Assembly (NCBI RefSeq): GCF_001619985.1 | Contig: NW_017264199.1 | Location: forward strand, 310,001 to 374,000 | From: Xylona heveae TC161 | Taxonomy: Eukaryota; Ascomycota; Xylonomycetes; Xylonales; Xylonaceae | Reading direction: 5' to 3' | Length of the DNA: 64,000 nt | Position numbers and translations under genes: made by a program | Notes under the pieces: model-generated | Database searches by the model: none | Told to the model about the DNA's origin: nothing | The model's input: only the letters and a program-made list of their open reading frames with translations | Part shown: positions 45,853 through 57,042 of the stretch, piece after piece | Layout: each line of letters starts with the position of its first letter | How positions within the stretch are numbered: the stretch's first letter is position 1

Positions 45853-46339
45853 GTTGAGTTTTGGAATTTGGTTTAATTTAGCGGTATAAGAGAAAATAAA
45901 AGCGGATAAAGAATCAAGTTGGTAGCGTTTGTGGACTTGTGGCTGCTTGCGGATATAGGCGCTACAGAAGGCCAACCCGGGCCTTAAATATCATCTTTTC
46001 TTTGTCCATCTAGCTTATAACACATGATTCGTGAGAAGTCGTTTTGTTCCTCCAGAAGGCTCCGTGACATTAGATTCGAAGTGGTTCGATCGTGAATGCG
46101 ACTTTAGAGCATATTCCTCCGGCACAGCGAATAATGGAAATTGTGAAAGGAAAAAAAGTGTCGAACGAGGAAGAAGGATGTGAAAGTAACAGGTATAAGA
46201 AGGTCTTCGTCGCCATTGAAGTCATGAGCCTTCTTTTACTGTCTGCTCTGTTCCAACATCGCGTCGCCGCGTTTTCTGAAACTTGCAGTCTTAATATTAC
46301 TTTTTGCATCGGCTTCCAATCGAAAGAATTCTAGCCACG
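45853..46339. other. Divergent intergenic region between the micro-protein and the AN1-APH gene
   Basis: 487 bp, likely containing both promoters. No other gene seen. Confidence 0.45.
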
Positions 46340-48050
46340 ATGTCCGATTCCTTATGGTCTTGTGACACTGACGGGTGTCAAAAACCCGGCGTGCGCGTCT
46401 TGGGAGATTGCATAGTCTGCGACCGCCATCTTTGTTCAAAGCATCTTCAACCCGAATTTCACAAATGTCCTCCGTGGGAGGTGAGTTTGGTTTGTTTATT
46501 GATGTCTCGTGTTCGCCATTGAATGAGACATTGAGTTTTCAATTCTACGATGTCTCGCGTTTTTAAAGCCGAGAAAGAATGTTACAAAGGAATCTGAGTC
46601 CCTGACAAATCTGTTTCAATAGGATTCAGTCGCATATGTTCCGTTAGAGGAAATTGCCAGAAAGGAGCAGCTGATCAAATTACGGTCAAAAATCAATATA
46701 CCTGCTCTTGCCCTGCATGCGTTCACTCTCCGCAAAAAGGCCGTTCGTGCAATTGGTCCCCTTGATATTGACCATAACGAGCCGAACTCCATGACGAGGG
46801 CCAGGCACTACCATATCCCTATCCATTTTGCAGACGGAGTCATATGGCTTGCTCGGATTCAGGAACAGCATGCCAATGCCCCACCACCTGCAGTGCGGGA
46901 CCTCATTTTACAAAATCAATATGCGACTCTCCGATTTCTGGAGGAACTAGACGTCCATGCTCCGGGAGTGTTCGGATATGGTCTTGAACAAGACACCGAG
47001 AATCGGGTAGGCGTAGGCTACCTTTTGTTGGAAAAGCTGCCTGGAACCGTGTTTAATTGGTCTAGTGCAACACCGCGCCAAAGGAAGAAGGTCATGGACC
47101 AGGTTGCAGACGTATACATCGAATTATCCAAATATCCTTTTGATAAGCTTGGCGTGGTGGACCCCCGATCAGTGGCACTGCTGGACCGCCCAAATAATAG
47201 TCGTCCTCTGGTTGTTGGAGGAATATTTTCTGGGCCCCTCACTACGGATATACGTTCGAGAACGAAGGAAGTACGTCCACTAGGTCCGTTTAATTCGCTG
47301 GATGAGTATTATGAACACTACATTACACGCATTCACGGATTGATCTCTGCCGACCAATGCTACGCACACTATGCAGTAGATGCATTTCTGGCTCACTTGT
47401 TCTTTGAAGAAATAAGATCACTCGTGGTTGGCGCGAATTCCAAAGGTGGTGATGCCGCGGCTGGTTCTATTCCTGCCGCTGCAGCGTCGTCATCGTCATC
47501 GCAGCCAGACAAGAACACAACTCAGGTCGACCCCCAGAAATTCTATTTGAAGCACTGGGACGACAGAGGAGATCATATTCTCGTGGATGAGCATTTCAAC
47601 ATTACCGGCATAATCGACTGGGAAAATGCTCAGATCACCTCGGCTGCATACGCATTCAGCTCCCCGCTCGTCTTTCTCCATGTTGACGAACTCTTTAATG
47701 GTATCAATGACCCTGGCAAGCACGAACTTGATTTTGCTCACATCCTTGAGAAAAAGGGCAATAAAGATCTGGCAGACTTTGTCCGCAACGGCCGGACGCT
47801 GATTCAATTCAGGCTCCTTGTCGGTTACGATTTCCGCCGTGATTTCGAAGGTTTCCTGGGCCTGTTTGAAGGCCTACGAAAGGCTATCAATGTCGATGCG
47901 CATCTCGACTGGGATGACTGGAAATCTGCAGCCCTAATACGCTATCAGGATAAGCCTCGCTTTAAGGGCTTATTGTCCAAAATACCCCCTCAGAAAACAA
48001 GTACAGCTGGTGCGAGTGCGCGTCCTAGCAAGCGGGCCAGAAAGGAGTGA
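46340..48050 (+). CDS. AN1-type zinc finger fused to an aminoglycoside-phosphotransferase (APH) fold
   Basis: Predicted 522 residues from exons 46340-46480 and 46623-48050. Exon 1 codes almost exactly one zinc finger: C8-x4-C13-x10-C24-x2-C27-x4-C32-x2-H35-x5-H41-x-C43, the AN1 pattern except that the first pair is C-x4-C instead of C-x2-C. Exon 2 codes an APH/choline-kinase-like fold with a VGYLLLEKLPG hinge, a catalytic-loop-like KHWDDRGDHILVD and the metal-binding GIIDWENAQ. The loop lacks the Asn of the usual H-x-D-x4-N, as is common in fungal APH paralogues. Low-complexity Ser/Ala sequence interrupts the C-lobe, and the C-terminus is basic. Small-molecule kinase activity is possible but unproven. 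Confidence 0.85.
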
Positions 48051-48674
48051 GTTCTTGTATCTCTAGTTTCCGTTCATCCTTTTCTTTCCGGTCTCTGTGT
48101 GGGTGGGGGTTTTTTCTTTGATTTCTCTTTATTCTCAAACAACCCTCTTTCTCTCTCAAGAGTCAAAACTATTATATTCTATACGCCGCTTTTTATCTTT
48201 ATTTGTGACAAAAATCTACATTATACACCGTGCAGCCGCCAGCGTGATACTTTTGGATTTTTAAAAATATGAAAAATTTTCCTAATGCAAGAGCGGCAGG
48301 ATATTTATCCAGTAAAGTCATCATTGGTCTCTGAAACGGTATGCCGCATGTATGAAACTTATTCGCTCGAGACTCTTGAATCCTTGACTTTGAGTCTTGA
48401 CCATTGACCCTGGGCCCTTGACCCGTGAATTCGTGATTAAGCAGTCTTATCCCGTAAACGCTTGTTGCTTGGTCCATCTCAACCATGGACTTATGGCATA
48501 CTCGTGCCCGCATTCTGAAATCAGACGTAAGTTGTCAGTTGTAAGTTGTAACTTTACCTCCATGGAGCTCTTGCAAGTTACTCGTACTCAGCCGCCCTTG
48601 TTCCCTCGGACAAACCCTCTTCTCTTATCCCACCAGTGCCACCACTATTACTGTATTATAAAGTAAAATTATGC

Positions 48675-49135
48675 TAGACTGTCAGTCTGTCAGTCTATCA
48701 ATTTCTCTACTTGTTGATTGATACTGCGAGTCCGTGGATAAGTCAAAACTGAAACTTATCTACAAGTTACAACCACCTCCAACCATAATCCAATGGTCCA
48801 ACCACGTGTTTACAAAAACCGGTTCGAGTCGTCGACCGTTGGTCAATGCAAGTTGTCTCAATGCCAAATTGCCAATATTGCATGTAGCATGTAACATGTA
48901 GTACGGAATACAGAATATGGAATACAGATGAACTGGGTCCTGGGTACTGGGTCCTGGACTATGGCCAATAAGTACACTATACACTATATACTATGCACTA
49001 TACAGCAATTGTTTATCAAGAATCGTAATTAACAAGCTGAACCTGCAAGAAGAAAGAGTCGGGTAATATATAGATTAGAGGCTGTAGTAGACTGTAGTAT
49101 ACTATAGTCTATAGTCTATATGTATAGTACAAGTT
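48675..49135. repeat. Serial micro-duplications (TCAGTCTG, CATGTAG, ACTATAC, TATAGTC units)
   Basis: A chain of different short units, each duplicated two to four times with small changes: GTCAGTCT at 48681, CATGTA(G/A) near 48890, GGAATACAGA near 48904, GGTCCTGG near 48936, CACTATA near 48973 and TATAGTC near 49103. Confidence 0.6.
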
Positions 49136-49215
49136 TATAATTAATTAACATTCAAGAGTTCAAGAGTTTAAGACATGTAAGATGCATACATGTTAGAAGA
49201 GAGGACTTTGTAATT

Positions 49216-49237
49216 AACCCTAATCCTAATCCTAATT
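49216..49237. repeat. Telomere-like hexamers (CCCTAA-type), three units
   Basis: AACCCTAATCCTAATCCTAA: one exact CCCTAA followed by two TCCTAA variants of the ascomycete telomere unit. Far too short to be a telomere. Confidence 0.4.
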
Positions 49238-49360
49238 TTCAGGAAAGGAAAAGATATTGAGATGAGGAAGAGAATTAAATATATAGAGAAAAGGAAAATC
49301 AAAGATTTAATTTATAGAGAAAGACAATTGAGAATCAAGATATAGTATATAGAGAAAGAA

Positions 49361-49436
49361 AGAATAAAGAAAAGAAAAGAAAGGAAAAAAAGAAAAGGAA
49401 AGAAGAAAAGCAAGAGGGAAAGAAGAAGAAAGAAAG
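49361..49436 (+). repeat. Purine-only-like tract
   Basis: The + strand is almost entirely A and G over about 75 bases, inside a wider purine-rich stretch (49241-49445). Confidence 0.8.
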
Positions 49437-50225
49437 TACTAAAAAAAGACAAATGTTTAAATGAAACATCAAGATTCAAGTCTAAAAGACAGGAAGGGAG
49501 TAACCTTCAAAGTTAAACATGTAACAAATTGACAATAGTACAATACAAAGGAGGTGAATTAATAGGTAATTATGCAGGCTCAGCTAAAGACAGGTATAAC
49601 TGTATAAAATAGCTGAAGACGAGTCCAAACAGAAATAAAAAAAAGGGTTCGCGGTTCAAATAGTTCACGAATTTGATTTGCTTTCTGGTGCCAAAGCTCC
49701 ACGTGGCCAATGACAATGACGATGACGGTGACAATGGGATTGGAATATCAACTAGAGATCATCTGGATGAAGAGAAATATACAGGTAATAAATTGTAACT
49801 TTATTTACGACAGTGTTTTCAAGTGTCCAGACTGAGAGGGATACAAGGCTAAGGCTAGGTATGTATAAAAAATACTTAGTATTGATTACAGTATTACAGC
49901 GAAAGCAGAGATATAATTTAATCTAGAAGTGGTAAAGTGGTAACTAGTGAGGGCCATCAAGACTGGTCGTTGATGAGTTTTAGGGTCTTCCTGTTTGGTT
50001 CTATACGGCATGAAACGAATAGTCCCATTGAGTGGTAATGATAGGTCTTTGACACGGAATTTTAATATATACAGTGCTGTGCCATTGTCCATTCGTTCAG
50101 TACATTTGACATATGAGCAGCGAGTTTGAAATACCTTTTCAATGGAAAAGAGAAGAGAAGAGGAAATAATAAAAAGAAACGCGCTGACCGACGTGGCCTC
50201 GGTGGGGCGAAAAAAAGAAATCAAT

Positions 50226-50835
50226 CTAGACATTGAGGAGTTTCCATCCGGCCAAGCAGGTCATGACATACAGTGCCAGCTCGCACAAGATATACGCTGT
50301 GCCCTTGTACCGGCCCTTGCCGTCAGGTCCCCACGACGGCCGCGTGTATCCGAGCGTATACAAGACACGGTTGAAGCTCCACAGGCCACCCATCAGCGCA
50401 GCGAGACGCGGGTAAAAGACTCCCGAGAGTAAGAGCGCGATCAAAACGCTCGGCTGGTGTTCGAGGTAGTTTCCGTGGGCGCGCTGTGCGCAATTGAATT
50501 GGAAAGCGGCAGTTTCTTTGGCAGCTTGCTCGGGCGAGGCGTACGCGTTGGGGTACGGCACTTTGGCGGCCTTGCGGAACGTTCCTACAATGCCGCCATG
50601 CCACAGGCCGACGAAGAAAGTGGATGCGGCGGCCAGGACGACGAAGCTTTGGAAATGTTAGTCGCTTGTGTTCAATTGGAAAAGCAACAATTGGAAAAGT
50701 ATCAATTGGGCTAGGTTCTCTGCCACTTCGCCACTCTTGTTTTCTCGCTCAAAGCTTGCCACCGCCGGGAAGAAACAGGATTAAGTGAGAAAAAACATAC
50801 CCATAGTCGCTGGGTACGGTCAGAGTGAGACTCAT
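50226..50835 (-). CDS. MAPEG-family microsomal glutathione S-transferase 3-like protein
   Basis: Predicted 151 residues from exons 50801-50835 and 50226-50646. MGST3-type MAPEG proteins are four-helix ER membrane enzymes conjugating or reducing with glutathione. Visible hallmarks: FNCAQRAHGNYLEHQP (family pattern FNC-x-QRAHxNxLE), then VLYTLGYTRP and a final hydrophobic segment before AGWKLLNV. Exon 1 supplies MSLTLTVPSDYG, matching the usual N-terminus, and the frame closes across a 154-nt intron. Confidence 0.9.
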
Positions 50836-51651
50836 TGTGTCTGTATTGTACCGCACTGTACAATAGAAGGAAGCTGGGGTAGGTGGCGTGGAGGAAGTGG
50901 TAGGATCCTCAATTGGGGCGTCTTCAGGAGAAATTGCAATTGAAAGAGTAAACAAAGCGGGAAGAGAAGTGGGTTATATGCGAAGAAAAGTCTGCTGATC
51001 GACAGATGAGTTATTATGCGTAGTTCCACAAGATAAGGGAGTAATTGTGGTTTTTTTGACAGGATGGAAGGTTCCAGCGTCGGGGAAAGGAACAGTAATA
51101 GGCAAACATCCGGGGGTTTCGAGAGATGAGTGGTGATGTAACCCCGGTCGCCCATGTCAGGTACCGGCTCGTTAAGGGTTTAGTTAAACATTCAGGGTCC
51201 ACTAACCGGAAGCCGGATGCTCCCAGACCCGAGACGTTCATGCCCACTGAGCGGAGACGGAGCAACTCAAGGTCCTTGTTATCATTTTTTTCGTGGAACG
51301 CAACACCACTTACAAATGCAAATAAAGGACTGGCATGTACTGTAACGTATCGTACGAGAGCTCGTCAAATCAGATCAAATCCAACACTAATGGAAAGAGA
51401 GGTTGCCCGCAAAAAAGTCGTTTCATTCGTATATGCATCTTATCTAAAACTATGTGCGTTCATGGTTATTATTATACTTACCAATTTTTCTGTCGATTCC
51501 AAGAGGAGCGTATCAGATCCGTTTCGCTCACAATGCTGCTCAAATCATCAAAAGTCTTGTTCGCAATGTTGTAGTGCGTGGGCCCACTCCTAATAGACCG
51601 ACGTAATCGCATGGCAAACGAAAAGGACATTCCAATTGCTGTGAGAATATG
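50836..51651. other. Intergenic region between MAPEG and DGAT1 genes
   Basis: Both flanking genes are on the - strand; this holds the MAPEG promoter and DGAT1 3' UTR. No supported gene. Confidence 0.45.
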
Positions 51652-53370
51652 TCATGAAGGCACAGCTTGCGGTCGGCTGACGCTTCCATACTTGGCCTGC
51701 CATGCAAAAAAGTACAAGAGTGCAGCGAGGGGCTGTCCCACAAGGCAGAAGCTGACCCAGAAAATGACGTTGCCAATGATCTTGCCATTCTTTCCCTGCA
51801 TCCTCTCAAGCGGCAACGTGACCGCAATTAGAGGCAGCTGAAAGATCATCCCCACAAATGCAACTCCTAGAGCTATTTAGAAAACACAACATGGTGTTTG
51901 GGACCATATATTACTCACCAATGAGATTATGGGTTGGAATGCCCACGAGCAGTTCGTGCAACACCCCCGAGAAAATGAATACAATGGCGCTGGCCGCCTG
52001 CGCATTCCAGCCACGACCCATGAGCGGCACAAATATGTGTCTCTTCATAAAATGGTAAACCGGACGATTCCATGTCCGCCAGTATGTTCCTACACTCGGG
52101 CTATTCCACCACTCAGTGTAGAACTCGCGGTCACCAAACCGCATAACCTCGGCAAGGGCGTTTAAGAACGATTGGAAAAGTGCAAAGAATCCGGCTAACC
52201 AAATAACCAAAGAGATGGTTGACAGCTTCATCAATCGCTCGAGAATGGAAGTAATGTCCAAAGACGCCATCTTGTCAAGCGAGTTTCGAAGCACTGGTGC
52301 CGCATATTGCGCAGAAGCAATCCAAATGAACATACTCAGACCGGCCATTTCGGAAACGCGTTTCACGACAAATGTCCACCGGATACGCGCTGTGCGTGGA
52401 TAAACTGGTTGATAGACGAGCGTAGGCGCCCACCAGAAATATGTCAAATTGCGAACGGTAATGTTGCGCGGATACGGGCATTCCGAGTATATCTCTGGCA
52501 GAGTAGAGGATTGGTGAGGATGGAGCATAGCATGCCTCAAATCACGGTTGGTAAACGCATAGGAGCAATTCTTTAGCCAGACGATGATCGCATGCATCTC
52601 ACAGATGGTACCAATGAGAGGATGATGAACGTAGTAGTAGACCACCACTGTGGTTCCTAAAAGGCAGAGCGACGCGTTGAGACCATGAGCAAAGGCAATC
52701 AGGATCCAAGCGGATTGAAATTCCCGGCGATCTGACTCTTGTCGAGCCTCAGAACTCTGATTGGTATCCTCCGTCTTCTTGCTTCGGCCAATGGCGCCCT
52801 TGGCCTTGTGTGCAGCGACCAGTTCAATGATATAGGCCACGAATAAGTGGCACGGCACGAGAGCGTACAGAATTGCGCCGAGTAAAAGGTCTTGTCGTCT
52901 ATAGTCGTGGCATCGAAGGCAAATCAAAACACCGTACTGCGCGTTGTGAGTGAGCAAATAAGCATTTCCTCCTCTAGCTTTTGAGTCGAAGCGTACCTTC
53001 ATAAAGTTCTCGATCATCAGGCGCAAGTTTGAAACAACTAATTCAACCATTTATTAATACACTGACCCTTTTCACTGTACGTCAGGACCTTACCCAACAC
53101 AATGACCATGAGGTTTCGAAAGCCCAGAAAACTTGGAGAAGCCTCAGCGTCGGCGCTTAGACATGATGTTTTTAGCTTTGAGTGAACTGCCGCGAAATGT
53201 CTATATTTCTTATTCGTCTGAGTTGAATTTTGTCGAGCTGAAGTCATGGCCGAATCGTTCAGCATCCGGCCCGAGCTTCCGTTGGCGCGAGGCCCGGATT
53301 TATTGCGCCGGTGGCCTTTATTTGATCGCCCAGTATGCATTGTGGCGGTAGTTTTGGTGACTGTTGCCAT
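51652..53370 (-). CDS. dgat1: Diacylglycerol O-acyltransferase 1 (MBOAT family)
   Basis: Predicted 516 residues from exons 53094-53370, 52997-53037, 51919-52936 and 51652-51866. DGAT1 makes triacylglycerol from diacylglycerol and acyl-CoA at the ER. The N-terminus is basic and disordered. MBOAT landmarks follow: SNLRLMIENF with YGVLICLRCHD joined across introns, the FYTEWWNS acyl-CoA motif (family FYxDWWN), TYWRTWNRPVYHF, and the active-site His in HELLVGIPTHN. The C-terminus has the expected last helices and ends after KYGSVSR. It is more like DGAT1 than sterol acyltransferase because of the WRTWNxPVY and YPxxITxxN-type segments. The ATG at 53370 was chosen because the upstream open frame has no ATG. 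Confidence 0.88.
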
Positions 53371-55416
53371 GCTCAAGTGCAATTGAGTCGTCTCAGGTGT
53401 TGCTGATAGCAATCATATGCGAAAACCCTCATTCATTGGGAAGGGAAATGATTGGCATGAGTAGGCGGAAAGGGTGGCAGCTTGGACCAAGGGAGGAGTC
53501 GAGCGCGAGATGTGAAATGCGGGAACCAAGGGAGCAAATACAATGCAGAGTCTAATTCTGCAAGACACCAATGTATCTGTATATATGCGATAAAAACATC
53601 TGAAGAAAGCGAAAAGAGTGAGAGGAGCTGAGTCTAGGATATGCAGTAAAGTACAAAGCAAGGTGAGCTGTGAACGGGCGGGATGGTCGGGGGAGGCTGT
53701 TGTTGAGTTGGACTACGTAACTTGCCAACCATGTGAAAGCGGGTCAACCCACCTGTCGCGGATTGCGGAGTAGTTAGACGACAACGTTTTGTCGATCATC
53801 AGCTTTATAGATGTTTACTGTAACAATAGATTTGGAGGGGTGTCTCAATGTATCATCATTCTAATGATTCAATCTCTCTATACTACATATCTCTTAATTG
53901 TCAACGACCGTTGAGAGTGTTTGGGTGGTTTCTATACTGTCTTCGGCCCGTTGAATTTGTTGCGGACAGCACTATCTAGTCTTATCTAATCTCTATTCTT
54001 ATCCTATCAATCAATCGATCAGCCACGCCTGAACACTTTCTCGAGTTGATTTTCTCAATCACTCTTATTGCTCTTTGCTGTACCGAATCTCCCCATATTC
54101 TCGCTTTGAATCATATCTTTTCCGGCTTTTATTTTGTCAGTCCTGGGACGGAAACTTAAGGCACGTGATTGCGAAAAGGGGAATCGAGACTTAAAAATAG
54201 AGGGGCACCGGTGATGTGCACGGAATGACAAATGAGAAAGACATTACTGTATCATAGTAGCTTAGGCATGTAAAGGCTATCAGCGCTTCCTCTCTGCTGT
54301 ATTCACAATGAGCGAAGCAATCTATCTCGTAACAAATTTGACATGATTTATTGGGCATGCACTGGCGTGGTTACAGTTCAGCCAGGATAATCCCTATGCT
54401 ATATTGTTTCCGCGTGACGGTTTCCGTTTTGGTTAGGGCGCCTCAGGGGCTAGATCAGTCCCCCATGTTGCGCTTGTGTGGCGCTAGTCCATGTTCAGCC
54501 GCAGCAACCAAACTTTAATCAGCTAGGGCTCGAGCGGTTAAAGCCCAGATCCAACTCTCCTGACTTTATGTCGGACTTCACCGACTGGCATTAATATCGA
54601 TTGGGATTGATTTCCTGTTTCTTCACCAGCCACCCCCCTGGGGAAACCTGTTAGCCTGGGAACCCTCGGCAATCCAGAGTTTTTGTTTGTCATCTCACCC
54701 TCCCTTTTCGTGGCTTGTCTGGCTGCTTCTGCTTACTTCTATAACTGTACAATATACGCATTCGTTTCCTTTGCATTTTTGTATTCTTCTTCTTGTCTAT
54801 CTATTTCTATTCAGCACTCTATCATTCAATGCATGAAGCTGTTACGCTCAATGAGATATTTGTCTTAACATCTGAAACCTCGTCCTCATCAATGTGGTAG
54901 AGAGTGGACACGACGACACCAAGGAGACTGAAACAGCGATCAAACCAATTTCTCTCATGCTCTGAGCATCTTACATAGCTAAAGCTTGCCGTCGATCATA
55001 CAACTCGAGAATTACGGAGAACTCGCCGCCTGAAACAGTTGATGATGCTATCGGTCTTGGCACGACAGACGAATTCTGTTCCATGAGTAGTTTTCAAATG
55101 CTTGGCTGCATATCGAGAATAAAGAAGCAGAATCGCTTTCTCGCTGAGTTGACAAGATGATCGAAGCGAAGGCAGTGGATGTTATACCTGTGAGGATATT
55201 TACCTGTTTTTCAACTCCGGCTTCTTAATCCAGGATCGGAGAATTACCATAACACCGCCCCCCCTTTTTTTGATGGCCAGCAGGCAGGCAATCGAGAAGG
55301 ATAAAACTTTATACGATTTTCGTTCTTTGATCATCTCTTCGGTCGCTGTTCATATTTTGCCGATTCTCTTTTACGCTCTACTCCTCCCTAGGAATTTATA
55401 AAAAGCGAATTTTGAT
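53371..55416. other. Divergent intergenic region, about 2 kb
   Basis: Between DGAT1 (-) and the sugar permease (+). I find no conserved ORF. A TTTATAAAAAG sequence (about 55395) is only about a dozen bases from the permease start, so it is more likely leader than TATA box. A C-run followed by a T-run at 55257-55271 may be a poly-pyrimidine promoter element. Confidence 0.5.
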
Positions 55417-57042
55417 ATGGAGTCAAAGACTACCATCTTTCATCTCGAGAAAGTCGAGGAGGATCCCAAGGACGACTTCCACGGGGACAACATGGACGAT
55501 TTGGTTCATGCAGCCAAACAGGCTACTGAGAAAGAGCACCGCATGACAGTTTGGCAGGGCTTGAAATTATACCCTAAAGCTGTCGGCTGGTCTCTCCTAA
55601 TATCGGCTGCAATCATCATGGAAGGCTACGACACGCTGCTCATAGGATCTTTCTATGGGCTACCCGCCTTCAATAAGAAATATGGACATCAAATGCCCGA
55701 TGGTTCTTACAGCCTGTCTGCGCAATGGCAAGCTGCCCTATCAAATGCCACAATCTGTGGTCAGATCCTAGGGCTTTTCGCCAACGGTATCGTGTCCGAA
55801 CGATTCGGATATCGAAAGACAATGATGTATTCCCTGGCGGCTACCTCTGCATTCATTTTCATGTTGTTTTTTGCCCACAACATCCAGACTCTGGTGGCTG
55901 GCGAAGTGCTGATGGGAATCCCGCTTGGCGTCTACCAGACCCTCTCCGTCACGTACGCTTCGGAAGTGTGCCCTGTAGCGCTTCGCGCCTACTTGACGAC
56001 CTTTGTCAATCTCTGCTGGGTTATCGGCCAGCTGCTTGCTTCTGGCGTCGTAAAAGGTGTTTCTAGCCGGACAGATCACTGGGCTTACCGAATCCCCTTT
56101 GCCGTTCAGTGGGTGTGGCCTATTCCAATTTTTATCGGCGTTTGTTTGGCCCCCGAAAGCCCATGGTGGCTGGTACGCAATGGTCGTCGAGAGGATGCCG
56201 TTCGATCTTTGCAGCGATTGACCGCAAGCACAGACGTCGACTTCAAGGCCGAAGAAACAGTCGATATGATGGTACATACTAACGAACTCGAGAAGAAAAT
56301 CACCGCCGGCACCACCTACTGGGATTGCTTCCGTGGGCACGATCTCCGCCGGACTGAAGTCTCCTGCTGTATCTGGGTCGCGCAGGCCTTGTGTGGCGCT
56401 GGCTTAATGGGGTATTCCAACGTCTTTTACCAACGCGCGGGACTTCCAGTTTCGCAGGCGTTCGACCTGTCCCTTGGACAGTACGCTCTTGGCTTTTTTG
56501 GGACCCTCCTCTCTTGGGTACTAATGACCTATTATGGGCGTCGAAGCTTATATGTCGGCGGCCTCGCGATACTGTGCATACTGCTCTTCATTGTCGGATT
56601 TATATCAATTGCTCCAGTGTCTTCAGCCACATCCTGGGCTACTGGATCCATGCTGCTGGTCTATACCTTCTTTTATGACTCTACGGTAGGCCCGGTGTGC
56701 TTCTCGCTCGTGTCCGAAATTCCTGCGTCGCGACTTCGGATCAAGACGGTTGTGCTTGCTCGCAACATCTACAATTGCTTTGGCATCATCAATGGAGTCA
56801 TCTTTCCATATATGCTGAACGAGGACGCGTGGAACTGGAGAGGCAAGGCTGGATTTTTCTGGGGAGGAATTTGTTTGCTTTGCTTTACGTGGGCCTTCTT
56901 TCGCCTTCCTGAACCCAAGGGCCGTACTTTTGCGGAAATGGATGCGTTGTTTGAGAAGAAGGTGCCGGCCAGGAAATTCGCGTCTACCAAGGTCGATATA
57001 TTTCATGCAGAGTCTGCTGAATCAAGCCAAGAGGAAAACTAG
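55417..57042 (+). CDS. MFS sugar transporter, maltose/alpha-glucoside permease type
   Basis: Intronless, 541 residues, about 12 membrane segments. Sugar-porter marks: GYDTLLIGSFYG in TM1 (typical of Mal permeases), ERFGYRKT after TM2, APESPWWLVRNGR after TM6, and PEPKGRTFAEMD at the end (family PExKGRTxxE). The large N-terminal cytoplasmic region with VHAAKQATEKEH is also Mal-like. Such proteins are alpha-glucoside:H+ symporters at the plasma membrane, usually repressed by glucose and induced by maltose. No maltase or Mal regulator gene lies in the window, so it is not a complete MAL cluster. Confidence 0.9.
   Translation: MESKTTIFHLEKVEEDPKDDFHGDNMDDLVHAAKQATEKEHRMTVWQGLKLYPKAVGWSLLISAAIIMEGYDTLLIGSFYGLPAFNKKYGHQMPDGSYSLSAQWQAALSNATICGQILGLFANGIVSERFGYRKTMMYSLAATSAFIFMLFFAHNIQTLVAGEVLMGIPLGVYQTLSVTYASEVCPVALRAYLTTFVNLCWVIGQLLASGVVKGVSSRTDHWAYRIPFAVQWVWPIPIFIGVCLAPESPWWLVRNGRREDAVRSLQRLTASTDVDFKAEETVDMMVHTNELEKKITAGTTYWDCFRGHDLRRTEVSCCIWVAQALCGAGLMGYSNVFYQRAGLPVSQAFDLSLGQYALGFFGTLLSWVLMTYYGRRSLYVGGLAILCILLFIVGFISIAPVSSATSWATGSMLLVYTFFYDSTVGPVCFSLVSEIPASRLRIKTVVLARNIYNCFGIINGVIFPYMLNEDAWNWRGKAGFFWGGICLLCFTWAFFRLPEPKGRTFAEMDALFEKKVPARKFASTKVDIFHAESAESSQEEN

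Larger units (their letters stand above)
48051..50225. other. Long convergent intergenic region, low complexity
   Basis: 2.2 kb between the AN1-APH gene (+) and MGST3-like gene (-). It holds serial micro-duplications (48.67-49.13 kb), a short telomere-like run, and a purine-rich tract (49.24-49.45 kb), listed separately. No gene is supported. Confidence 0.6.

Noticed and set aside
48824-48836. B-box-like GGTTCGAGTCG
   Set aside because: No A box upstream and no cloverleaf; lies in repeat-rich DNA.
54526-54560. tRNA-Ser/Leu-like A box (CTCGAGCGGTTAAAGCC)
   Set aside because: No B box (GGTTCGANTCC-type) or foldable acceptor stem within the expected distance, so not called as a tRNA.
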